From Rhodospirillaceae bacterium (GTDB lineage: Bacteria; Pseudomonadota; Alphaproteobacteria; Rhodospirillales; UBA2165), in NCBI GenBank assembly GCA_018649725.1, contig JABIHH010000037.1, positions 1 through 41,400 on the forward strand: a stretch of 41,400 nt of DNA, in the 5' to 3' direction. Of this stretch, positions 32,693-41,400 are shown one piece after another (position 1 is the stretch's first letter; each line of letters begins with the position of its first letter). Below the pieces are notes generated by a model that worked only from the letters and a program-made list of their open reading frames with translations, searched no databases and was not told the origin of the DNA. The position numbers and the translations under genes are program-made.

Positions 32693-34920
32693 GTTTCTTC
32701 CCCTTTCAGTTCGGCATCTTCCATACGTTTGACCAGGCTTTTGGTGAGGCGTGATTCTTTGCGTTTGCGCTTCTCAGCCAAAGGCGGACAAACTAAATCG
32801 TCGTTGTAGATGACCTGACATTTGAGGCAGTAGGTGCATTCATTGGGATTGATTTTGCCGTCCGGATGGATCGCCTGCACTGGGCATTGATCGGCACAGA
32901 TGTTACATTGCAGGCCACATTGCCAGCGGCGTTTGAGCCATTCAAACATCCGGAGCCGGGCCGGAATGGCGAGGGCTGCACCCAACGGGCAAATATAGCG
33001 GCAGAAAAAGCGTTCGATAAACAAACCGACGGCAAGCAAAGCAACGGCGTAGAGCACGAAGGGCCAGGAACGATCAAAAGCCAGAATGATCGCAGTTTTG
33101 AAAGGCTCAATTTCCGCACCGATTAGGGCAATGTCTTCATTGCCCATATAGATCGCAAAAATGGCGACAAATATAATGTATTTAAGTGGCCACAACCGCT
33201 CATGAATTCCCCATGGTACTCGAATCTGACGAAGTTTAAAATAAACCGCTACTTTTGACAGCAATTCTTGCAAGGCGCCGAACGGGCAAAGCCAGCCACA
33301 AAAAGCACCGCGCCCCCAGAATAACAGCGACAGGGCAACCCCGCCCCAGAGGATGAAAATTAGGGGCTCTAAGAGGAAAAAATCCCAGTGAAATTTAGAC
33401 AACAATGCCTGAATAAATGTCAGGATATTCACGACGGAAAGTTGGGCATTGGCGTACCAGCCGAGCCCGACCAAAGTCGCCACCAAGAACACCATCCGCG
33501 TTGCATTATAAAGTCGAACGCGTCGGGCACCCCAATCTTGGAAAAAGAAGAACGTGGTTAGCAGTAACAGCGCAAAAATAAGCACGCTGATTTCGACAAT
33601 GCGGTTCTCCCATGCATTAATCCACAGCTTCTCCGGTACTGGACCGTTCAGTTCATCTTTCCGGAAATATTGCTTTGGCAACGAATAAGTCTGCATGACC
33701 GAGGCATAGGATTTGGTGCCTGATTTGCTTTCGCCGCTATAAATAAGTTCTAACCGCCAATCTGCAGCCGGATCAAAGCCGCTGGATTTCGGCAGAATAA
33801 AAAACGACATCTCGCGGAAGTCAGGTGCGGGTTTGACAGCAAGACGATCAATGCGGATGTGGTCCTTTGTGGTTAGATGAAAGCTTTTTTCACGTTGGAT
33901 GATTTGCAAGCGATCAAAAAACCCGAGCTTGCGATAATTGCGTCCACGAAAAGAATAGAGGCCTTTGGCAGCGAGAAACAGAAGCTGGTCACCGTCTGCC
34001 ATTTTTGCCGTGATTTCCTGGAAGATCTGATCTTTGACCAGATTGCGGCTGACTTGAGCCGGCGTAGCGAGCCCAAAATATAGATCGATATAGGTGCTGG
34101 CAGGGTCGGGTTTAGGCATTCCTTCAGGAAATAGAGCGGCTCCCCGGGCTTCTAGAATTCGGCTGGCTTCACCGATTGTAACGCGCCGGCGGGTGATTGA
34201 GCCATCTTCAACCAGAGTCCGCCAATCGGATTTTTCAAAGCTGTCGAAATCAAGAAATTTGCCGACCTCTCCGAGGATTCCCCTGGAGCGAGCGACCGCT
34301 CTGGCCGAACGGAGAACGGCATCATTGAGGACGATCGAGGAGACCGACGCGCCACTGATAGCATTTATCTCCATCTTTGATCTATCAGCATTGCGTTTGA
34401 TCTTAATCGGATTGCGAATATCTAGCCCGACAAATTGGGTGATGAAATTCTGCAAGTCGTTATCTGAAACCCCGATTTCCAAGATTGGTTCATGGTGTTC
34501 AATAATTAAAGTGCCGGTGATTATGCCGGCTAAGTTAATCCCAACCAAAATATCGAGTGGTCTGCCGGAATAGCCAGCCGAGGCGACAACTGCTCTTGAA
34601 TTAAAAATATAGCCGATCAGTGCTTCTTCTTTATAAGCGGCTACCGAAAGCGGTGCGCCAGTTGCTTTGCCATAACTCGTCGCTTCGGGCATGACCGCGC
34701 CAAATTGGCCGCGATCTAATTTATGTGATGGCTTAGCTGCCGAGTTTTGGCTGTTGGCATTGTTGGTGGCTTGATCATGACGTGCCAGGGCAGCGGGTGG
34801 CAATAATGTGGCCATCGCAAATAGCATTATAACATAACCCATGACCCTAATACCGCCGACAGCACTGACCGTTCGTTTGAGAACGAACTTTATTGGATGT
34901 TGCACAATGTATTCTTTCAT
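32689..34920 (-). CDS. nosR: NosR, membrane flavoprotein/ferredoxin for nitrous oxide reduction
   Basis: From ATG 34920 the product has 743 residues. After a signal segment (about 26-45) comes the periplasmic FMN-binding domain with the flavinylation motif SGASVS at 189-194, then about six membrane helices with CGWLCPFGA and CRYICPLGAA (FixG/NapH type), and a C-terminal pair of 4Fe-4S motifs (CNICADQCP and CTYCLKCQ). NosR passes electrons towards N2O reductase and is needed for nos expression. The longer reading frame from 34992 would run into the regulator site, so the shorter start is chosen. The flavin acceptor would be Ser194, where Thr is more common. nosZ itself is not in the window. 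Confidence 0.92.
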   Translation of the reverse strand: MKEYIVQHPIKFVLKRTVSAVGGIRVMGYVIMLFAMATLLPPAALARHDQATNNANSQNSAAKPSHKLDRGQFGAVMPEATSYGKATGAPLSVAAYKEEALIGYIFNSRAVVASAGYSGRPLDILVGINLAGIITGTLIIEHHEPILEIGVSDNDLQNFITQFVGLDIRNPIKIKRNADRSKMEINAISGASVSSIVLNDAVLRSARAVARSRGILGEVGKFLDFDSFEKSDWRTLVEDGSITRRRVTIGEASRILEARGAALFPEGMPKPDPASTYIDLYFGLATPAQVSRNLVKDQIFQEITAKMADGDQLLFLAAKGLYSFRGRNYRKLGFFDRLQIIQREKSFHLTTKDHIRIDRLAVKPAPDFREMSFFILPKSSGFDPAADWRLELIYSGESKSGTKSYASVMQTYSLPKQYFRKDELNGPVPEKLWINAWENRIVEISVLIFALLLLTTFFFFQDWGARRVRLYNATRMVFLVATLVGLGWYANAQLSVVNILTFIQALLSKFHWDFFLLEPLIFILWGGVALSLLFWGRGAFCGWLCPFGALQELLSKVAVYFKLRQIRVPWGIHERLWPLKYIIFVAIFAIYMGNEDIALIGAEIEPFKTAIILAFDRSWPFVLYAVALLAVGLFIERFFCRYICPLGAALAIPARLRMFEWLKRRWQCGLQCNICADQCPVQAIHPDGKINPNECTYCLKCQVIYNDDLVCPPLAEKRKRKESRLTKSLVKRMEDAELKGEET

Positions 34921-34994
34921 AGACCTAGCGTTATATAGCCAAGTTTGTCTCTTCGGAGATAATTTTATCCTGCTATATAAAAAAATCGACAACC

Positions 34995-36834
<1,840 letters not shown>

Positions 36835-36856
36835 ATCTGGTAGCTACTCAAAAACA

Positions 36857-36889
36857 GGGCGGAGCCTCAGGGTTCCGCCTATTTTTTTG
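36857..36889 (+). terminator. Rho-independent terminator after nirS
   Basis: A GC-rich hairpin (GGCGGAGCC, loop TCAG, GGTTCCGCC) begins 23 bases after the nirS stop and is followed by a run of seven T. Form and position fit a classical terminator. Confidence 0.85.
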
Positions 36890-36995
36890 TTCAAATTAAT
36901 TTTTTAATCAGCACCAATTTTACCCTGTCGACTAAACTCCAATAATCTCCGTGTATTTAATATGACCCAGTGGACACTGTGATCTTGTTCCAGAA

Positions 36996-38393
36996 CTAGT
37001 ACTTTCCCGATGGTTTATGCATGGGGATGCGTTTAATCTCCTCCAACGTTGCCGCGTCATAGATCACCAACGCGCCGTCAATATCCCAAACGCTGACAAA
37101 AATATACCTGCCATCTCGGGTAAATTCCACGTGGGTTGCCGTTTTGCCCGGCTCAGGTCTGATAGTCTTGACGATCTCCAACGTGCGTTTGTCGATTACC
37201 TGCACGACGTCACGGTTCTCGCCAGAAAACACTCCGACCCAGGCATAGGGCGTTTTCACATGGCTACGCATGAAGAAGCCTGTTCCAAGCGTTTCAATCC
37301 GCTTGACGGTCTCCCAATTTTCCATGTCGATAACACTGACCGCAGCTTCACTTAAATGCGGCGTGGCCATGACGGTGCGACCTTCATATTCAAATACAAT
37401 GCTGGACCCCAGGTGTGGCTTCCCGGAAAGGTTTAACTCGCCGACCCGCCGGCGTGCATCCAAGTTGTAAACGAGTGCCTTTTTGGCGTTGCGGGCAAAA
37501 CCTATGACTTCGGCATAGGCCGGATCAAAGAAAAATTCATCCATGTAGTCGATGACCTTTATGCGGCGCACACCAAAAGGCTGCTCATCTACAACAACAC
37601 CCTCGACCTGACCTTTGCGGAAACTGTGCACAAAATTCCCGTAAATAGGGGCAGCGTCAGGATCATAGGAAAGCTCCCAGATTTCCTTCATATCCTTGAG
37701 GGCAACGACAAAGCTGGTTCGTGGCTTGGCATCATAGACGGCGCTGACAGGTGACGTTGTGCCATTACCATCACTAACTTCAATCACGCGGTAGAGGCGT
37801 AGATCATCAGCATGCAACACAACCAGACTATGGGGTAGGAAGTTACCCGCCATTACCCATTTGCCGTCCGACGATACGGCGATATTGCGGGTGTTAACGC
37901 CAACACGGATTTCGGCGACAGGTTTGAAGCTGTGCAAATCGTATTTGCTTACCCAGCCATCGCGTGATGCCAGATATACATAGCGCCCATCAGGGGAATA
38001 CTGGGCATCGCCATGAAGAGCAAAGCGCGATTTGATCCTCGAAAGCAGTTCCAAACTGTCCCCATCCAGAATGGTGACATAATGGTCGCCGGCTTCAGCT
38101 ATCGCATAAAGATTTAGCGGGTCGGTGCCTTGCTGTGGCTTGTCAGGGAGTTCGGACAGCGGCGTGTGAATAACATGGCTGGCTGTGATTTCCGCCAAAC
38201 CCCACCTGGGGATCTCGGGGACAGGGCAGGTGGCACATTGTTGTTGATCGAGATTTCTTGTTTGGTGATCCGCCGCGCGAACTGGTTCCGCCGATACCAT
38301 ATACACAATGAGGAGAAATAACAGACCGCCGAAAATATTAGCTATCCTTTTGTCAGAGCTTTTCCGGCAAGTCATCGCTCTGAAGATTTGCAT
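36996..38393 (-). CDS. nirF: NirF-like heme d1 biosynthesis protein with N-terminal extension
   Basis: The 465-residue protein has an N-terminal hydrophobic signal/anchor (about 20-40) and a d1-type beta-propeller. Typical NirF segments are FALHGDAQYSPDGRYVYL (His127), VGVNTRNIAVSSDGKW, FVVALKDMKEIWELSYD and GTGFFMRSH. NirF is a periplasmic dehydrogenase acting late in heme d1 synthesis. It is some 70 residues longer at the front than usual NirF, and this part holds CATCP (Cys53-Cys56), a c-heme-like motif whose His is Pro. It ends at KPSGKY, a few residues short of the usual end. NirN is the main alternative, but its cytochrome c domain is missing. It follows the cupredoxin gene at 68 bases. 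Confidence 0.82.
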   Translation of the reverse strand: MQIFRAMTCRKSSDKRIANIFGGLLFLLIVYMVSAEPVRAADHQTRNLDQQQCATCPVPEIPRWGLAEITASHVIHTPLSELPDKPQQGTDPLNLYAIAEAGDHYVTILDGDSLELLSRIKSRFALHGDAQYSPDGRYVYLASRDGWVSKYDLHSFKPVAEIRVGVNTRNIAVSSDGKWVMAGNFLPHSLVVLHADDLRLYRVIEVSDGNGTTSPVSAVYDAKPRTSFVVALKDMKEIWELSYDPDAAPIYGNFVHSFRKGQVEGVVVDEQPFGVRRIKVIDYMDEFFFDPAYAEVIGFARNAKKALVYNLDARRRVGELNLSGKPHLGSSIVFEYEGRTVMATPHLSEAAVSVIDMENWETVKRIETLGTGFFMRSHVKTPYAWVGVFSGENRDVVQVIDKRTLEIVKTIRPEPGKTATHVEFTRDGRYIFVSVWDIDGALVIYDAATLEEIKRIPMHKPSGKY

Positions 38394-38461
38394 TCATGAC
38401 CCTTTGGAAATCGGTATGCCGAAGGCCAGCCTTTTACAAAGAGTGGCTTTCTGTTTCTACA

Positions 38462-38902
38462 TTACTCTGTAACTTTCACAAATCCCCGCATATCTTGCTC
38501 TTTCCAATGCGGTCCGCAAAGATAGGGATATGCACCGCTTTCAGTGAAGGTGTGTTGCCAAATTTCTTCCGGGAAGAATCGATCTGATTCGTTGATGTTG
38601 GCCTCCTTCATCCAGACGCTGTGACTGGTGCGCTTATCAACATTTACCCATCGAACAGTAGTACCCTTTTTTACCGTCAGGTTGAGAGGGCAGAAGGTAT
38701 ATTTGTACAACTTGACGGTCACGGTGCCGCCTTTCTTGGCATCGGGATAGAGTTTGTCATAGCGTTTCTTTGCCTGTACGCAGATTTTTTTCTGCTTTGC
38801 CGTCACGCTGATTTCCTGACCGCCGGCGGAAGCTGGAACCGCCAATACAACGGCGGTTCCAAGGATCAGAGAGAGGACTATCAGTTTACTTTTTGACGGC
38901 AT
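38462..38902 (-). CDS. Periplasmic type 1 copper protein (cupredoxin)
   Basis: From the ATG at 38902 the product has 146 residues with a clean signal peptide cleaved after ASA (about 26). The type 1 copper ligands are His94 (TSHSVW), Cys129, His132 and Met138 (YLCGPHWKEQDM), a plastocyanin/pseudoazurin-like set. Cys41 and Cys71 could form a disulfide. The start overlaps the end of the multiheme cytochrome gene by 17 bases, which argues for coupled translation. It is a likely electron carrier between the quinol-oxidising cytochrome and NirS or the CuA subunit; this role is inference. Confidence 0.88.
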   Translation of the reverse strand: MPSKSKLIVLSLILGTAVVLAVPASAGGQEISVTAKQKKICVQAKKRYDKLYPDAKKGGTVTVKLYKYTFCPLNLTVKKGTTVRWVNVDKRTSHSVWMKEANINESDRFFPEEIWQHTFTESGAYPYLCGPHWKEQDMRGFVKVTE

Positions 38903-40607
38903 TGATCTCCGCTTTCGGGTTATCGATTCCAAGCTTGTATTCCAAAGATACATGATGGAAGCGTGCTGATGTGTAATCGTCATGAATGGCAAAACCCATA
39001 GTGTAGAGCTTGCCTGGTTCAAAGCTGACGCCGCCCGGTTTGTCGGACTTTAGGGGACGGGTAATCGTTACAGACCAAGTACCGTTTGCAAGCGTACCGA
39101 CAGCTGTCGTTATTTTCGATTCTGACAGAATCCTTTCAGCCATGATCGAGCCGCTTGCGATCTTTTTGGAACCACTATCATAGCGCATCAGGTCCATATA
39201 GACCCCCTCGGCCAATTTGCTGTCCAGATCGGCCTTATCAACGAGTTTGTCCCATGCGCCCCTAGGCTTACCCCTCCTGCCTTTGTATTCAAGTTTGGTC
39301 CGGCTTTCGGGAATATATTTAGTAACACCGTGTTTGGTGTTGATGATTGCTGAAACGTTACCAGCTGCGGCCAGGGCATCCGCCTTGGGTTGATCGGGCA
39401 TGTAACGTGAATCATGATGGCATGTGGCCCAACAGCCCGCATAACCGGCCATCTCAACCTTGCCGTCGTCAAACATAACAGCGAGTTTGATCTGATTGTC
39501 CGGATCCATTTTGCCACCCTTGGCAAATGGTGCGGGGGTATGCCCGGCGTCCGGCCATTCGAAGTGAAGCGACAAATTTTTGCCATCATGCTTAGCCTTG
39601 ACCTTTACCGGGATGGAACCACGTTTCCCGGGGATCGGCGTAGGTTCGACTTTTTTACCGGTTACGATTTTGGCACCCATTTCTGCCGTCTCTTTAATAT
39701 GGCATTCACTACACCGGTCGTTGGCACGCCTAACGGAACGCCCACCGCCGTGGTCTTTGCCGTTGAGAACCCACTCAAGAGACGCCTGACCAGGATAAAA
39801 GAGGACGACTTTCTTTTCTGGAATATCGGCCCATTTACTATTGTCGGCAGCGACTTGCGTGGCACCGGCCGATTTCTTGCCGGCTTCTGCCGCGGCTTTC
39901 TTAGCCTTTTCGGCAGCCGCCGCAGCAGCAGCTTTTTCAGCTTTTACTCTAGCAGCTTCCTGAATTGCCAACTGACGCGCTTCTTCCGCTTTCGAAGGCA
40001 GGCGCCTTTTGTCCGGCAGGCCATCATACGGATCTTCTTCTTCGTCCAGTAATTTATGAACACTTCGGTGGGCTATTCCCTTGTGGCAATCAATGCACGT
40101 ACCACCTTCTTCTTTTGCCTTGGCGTGACGTTTGGAGGCGCGAAGCTTTTGCTTCTTATTGGTCATAGCATCCCAGGAGTGGCAGTTGCGGCATTCTCGG
40201 GAATCTGTGTCCTTCATTGCCTTCCAGACATGCTTAGCTAGAGTCAGACGCTTGTCTTCGAATTTTTCGGGGGTGTCTATGCTTCCCAATGCTTTATGGA
40301 GAAGCTCATTGGAAGCCTGAACTTTTCGGACAATTTTATATACCCAGGGGTCTGGCACATGGCAATCCGAACAGGTGGCCCTGACGCCGGTCCTGTTCTG
40401 ATAGTGAATAGTTTCTTTATATTCCTCATAGACATTTTCTTCCATCTCGTGACACGAGATGCAGAAAGACATGGTGTTAGTGGCTTCCATGGCAGTATTA
40501 AAACCACCCCAGAAAATAATGCCTGCAATACCACCAACAATAAAAATACTGCCTAACGAATACTTTGCTGTTGGAGAGAGAAACCATTTAAAGAAACGAG
40601 AAAACAT
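38886..40607 (-). CDS. NapC/NirT-like multiheme cytochrome c fused to an EB_dh-like domain
   Basis: From ATG 40607 (AAGGA eight bases upstream) the product has 573 residues. A membrane anchor (about 17-36) leads into a NapC/NirT-like tetraheme domain with CISCH (49), CSDCH (79), CRNCH (139) and CIDCH (171). An Ala/Lys/Glu-rich, probably helical linker (206-245) connects to a C-terminal domain (about 265-573) that resembles the heme-binding ethylbenzene-dehydrogenase/cytochrome c-552 type, with CSECH (299) and an unusual C-X3-CH motif, CWATCH (392). NapC/NirT proteins oxidise quinol and reduce periplasmic enzymes; this one may supply NirS via the cupredoxin encoded next. The fusion suggests a built-in second electron carrier. 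Confidence 0.87.
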   Translation of the reverse strand: MFSRFFKWFLSPTAKYSLGSIFIVGGIAGIIFWGGFNTAMEATNTMSFCISCHEMEENVYEEYKETIHYQNRTGVRATCSDCHVPDPWVYKIVRKVQASNELLHKALGSIDTPEKFEDKRLTLAKHVWKAMKDTDSRECRNCHSWDAMTNKKQKLRASKRHAKAKEEGGTCIDCHKGIAHRSVHKLLDEEEDPYDGLPDKRRLPSKAEEARQLAIQEAARVKAEKAAAAAAAEKAKKAAAEAGKKSAGATQVAADNSKWADIPEKKVVLFYPGQASLEWVLNGKDHGGGRSVRRANDRCSECHIKETAEMGAKIVTGKKVEPTPIPGKRGSIPVKVKAKHDGKNLSLHFEWPDAGHTPAPFAKGGKMDPDNQIKLAVMFDDGKVEMAGYAGCWATCHHDSRYMPDQPKADALAAAGNVSAIINTKHGVTKYIPESRTKLEYKGRRGKPRGAWDKLVDKADLDSKLAEGVYMDLMRYDSGSKKIASGSIMAERILSESKITTAVGTLANGTWSVTITRPLKSDKPGGVSFEPGKLYTMGFAIHDDYTSARFHHVSLEYKLGIDNPKAEINAVKK

Positions 40608-40644
40608 TTTTAATTCCTTAATGCCAGTCCATTGAACAGGTTTT

Positions 40645-40658
40645 GTCACTTTTGTGAC
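40645..40658. promoter_or_regulatory. Inverted repeat upstream of the multiheme cytochrome gene
   Basis: GTCAC-TTTT-GTGAC is a perfect 5-bp inverted repeat with a 4-base spacer, 38 bp before the ATG at 40607. The geometry is that of Crp/Fnr-family sites, but the half-sites differ from the TTAAC/TTGAC type seen elsewhere in the island, and it is close to the start codon. It could be a weak regulator site or chance. Confidence 0.3.
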
Positions 40659-40696
40659 CGATAGAAAAATCTAAAATCTAAAATGAAAATGAAGGA

Positions 40697-40719
40697 GGCG
40701 GGACCGCTTTGGTTCCGCC
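40697..40719 (-). terminator. Hairpin downstream of the truncated nirS-like gene
   Basis: GGCGGGACC and GGTTCCGCC pair over nine positions with one G-T pair and a 5-base loop, starting 31 bases past the end of the leftward nirS-like gene. It lacks an uninterrupted T run on the leftward strand, but T-rich sequence follows. One arm (GGTTCCGCC) is identical to an arm of the terminator after the complete nirS gene. Confidence 0.6.
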
Positions 40720-40749
40720 CCCTTAATCTTTTGTCACAAAACCATGGAG

Positions 40750-41292
40750 TTAGGTCTTGTGGTTAACGCGGTTGGAAACATTAAACTTACCAGTCGGAGT
40801 TTCCAGCCCCTTAATACGAGCTTTCTCCTTCAACGTCTTGGAGTCATAGACGACGATTTCGCCCTTCTTCCAGTTTTTCTTGCCGCCACGAACCCATACA
40901 GAGACCCAGAATTCAGATCCGCTTGCATTAAATTCGATGTGAACGGCGAGAGCTTTTTCCTGTTCGGTTACCCGAATAGTCTTGACAATCTTGCCAGTCT
41001 TTTTGCTCAAGACCTGGATTGACTGCTGAACTTCAGGCTCAGGATGCTTGGTTTGATCGAAGATCACGTAGTCGGAGTTAGGATGTGTCCGGATAAACAA
41101 ACCAGGACCATCTGATTCAACCGAATAGCAGGTTTTCCAGGCTTGTTTGGGATGGTTTTTAGGATCATTGCCCCAAACCGTGACTTTTCCTTCACCTAAG
41201 TGCGTAGTGCCTGCGACAGGCCCGCATTTAGGATCGACCCAGTTAGCACCGGGACCAGGATTGTCCGTCGTCATAGTAATTGGAACAATCAA
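40750..41292 (-). pseudogene. 5'-truncated second cytochrome cd1 (NirS-like) gene
   Basis: About 180 residues match only the last third of the d1 beta-propeller of NirS: GANWVDPKCGPVAGTTHLGEG, RTHPNSDYVIFDQTKHPEPE, and the terminal ETPTGKFNV. The aligned catalytic His (HPGRGAN in the complete nirS) is Asn here (NPGPGAN). Upstream in frame a TAG stands at 41302-41304, and no frame of 41293-41400 encodes more NirS, so the heme c domain and most of d1 are absent. The only start is a TTG at 41292. It is a gene remnant or the result of a rearrangement or assembly join near 41270-41300. Confidence 0.75.
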
Positions 41293-41335
41293 CGGCCTGA
41301 TCTAAAGGAGGATCTGGCTCATCTGGTTCAATATA

Positions 41336-41398
41336 TTAAGCGGCGTATTTGCGGTATTGCAAGCGCCGGGTCTCCATTGTCTTCAGTTTGATCCTTTC
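41336..41398 (-). other. End of a possible ORF at the window edge, unidentified
   Basis: On the minus strand a short open frame enters from the right edge and stops with TAA at 41336-41338, reading ERIKLKTMETRRLQYRKYAA. Its basic composition would suit the end of a nucleic-acid-binding protein such as a transposase, and it lies next to the breakpoint of the truncated nirS-like gene. It is too short to identify, and other frames here are also partly open. Confidence 0.2.
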
Positions 41399-41400
41399 GC

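Noticed and set aside
36996..38393. NirN (d1-containing cytochrome c)
   Set aside because: There is no CxxCH and no cytochrome c domain; length and conserved segments fit NirF better.
38903..39022. Longer N-terminus of the cupredoxin
   Set aside because: The extra 40 residues overlap the multiheme cytochrome gene and would place the clean signal peptide inside the protein.
41293..41330. 3' end of a 16S rRNA gene on the minus strand, because of a CCTCCTTT stretch
   Set aside because: The conserved sequence around the 16S 3' end is otherwise absent; the short match is chance.

Overview
The window looks like a chromosomal piece of an alphaproteobacterium, probably a Rhodospirillales-like, facultatively denitrifying heterotroph. 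This rests on the mix of CoA-based catabolism with a fused indolepyruvate:ferredoxin oxidoreductase, a cd1-type denitrification locus, and short hyphenated intergenic palindromes. The taxonomic call is inference. No rRNA, tRNA, CRISPR array or phage module was seen, and no gene-free stretch exceeds about 300 bases.

Left part (1-25182). The tail of an unknown gene meets a TetR-family repressor gene convergently. Next to it is a 22-bp perfect palindrome (788-809). From there a long rightward run of tightly packed, often overlapping genes begins: two MaoC-type hydratase subunits, a HyuA/HyuB ATP-dependent hydrolase or carboxylase pair, an acyl-CoA dehydrogenase, a split B12-dependent acyl-CoA mutase, a three-subunit molybdenum hydroxylase, a class III CoA-transferase, an SDR, a fused IorAB oxidoreductase and a DUF3500 protein. 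An acyl-CoA ligase, a dienelactone hydrolase, a LigI-like and LigU-like pair, a VOC protein and a DMT exporter follow. The front half resembles part of the ethylmalonyl-CoA pathway in logic (mutase, dehydrogenase, hydratase), but the mutase and dehydrogenase both have atypical active-site residues. It may therefore be an undescribed route for a carboxylated substrate. The LigI/LigU pair points to the pyrone-dicarboxylate/oxalomesaconate branch of aromatic degradation.

Right part (25175-41292). This is an anaerobic nitrogen-respiration island. A leftward operon (30726 to 25175) encodes a small membrane subunit, a CuA-containing subunit II, a heme-copper subunit I with Gln in place of the catalytic Tyr/Glu, a Sco-like protein, a cytochrome b/ferredoxin/MvhD fusion and an unknown anchored protein. 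I read the core as a non-canonical, probably eNOR-type, nitric oxide reductase. A divergent Crp/Fnr-family (DNR-type) regulator follows, then nosX-nosR (leftward), nirS (rightward), and a leftward set holding a NapC/NirT-like multiheme cytochrome with an extra C-terminal domain, a cupredoxin and nirF. At the right edge is a 5'-truncated second cd1-type gene.

Three 14-bp inverted repeats of the form TT(A/G)AC-N4-GTCAA lie between the divergent gene pairs (30829, 30903, 34995) and fit a single NO-responsive regulon. In this picture NirS makes NO, the unusual oxidase-like enzyme reduces it to N2O, and NosR/NosX would serve an N2O reductase, although nosZ is not in the window.
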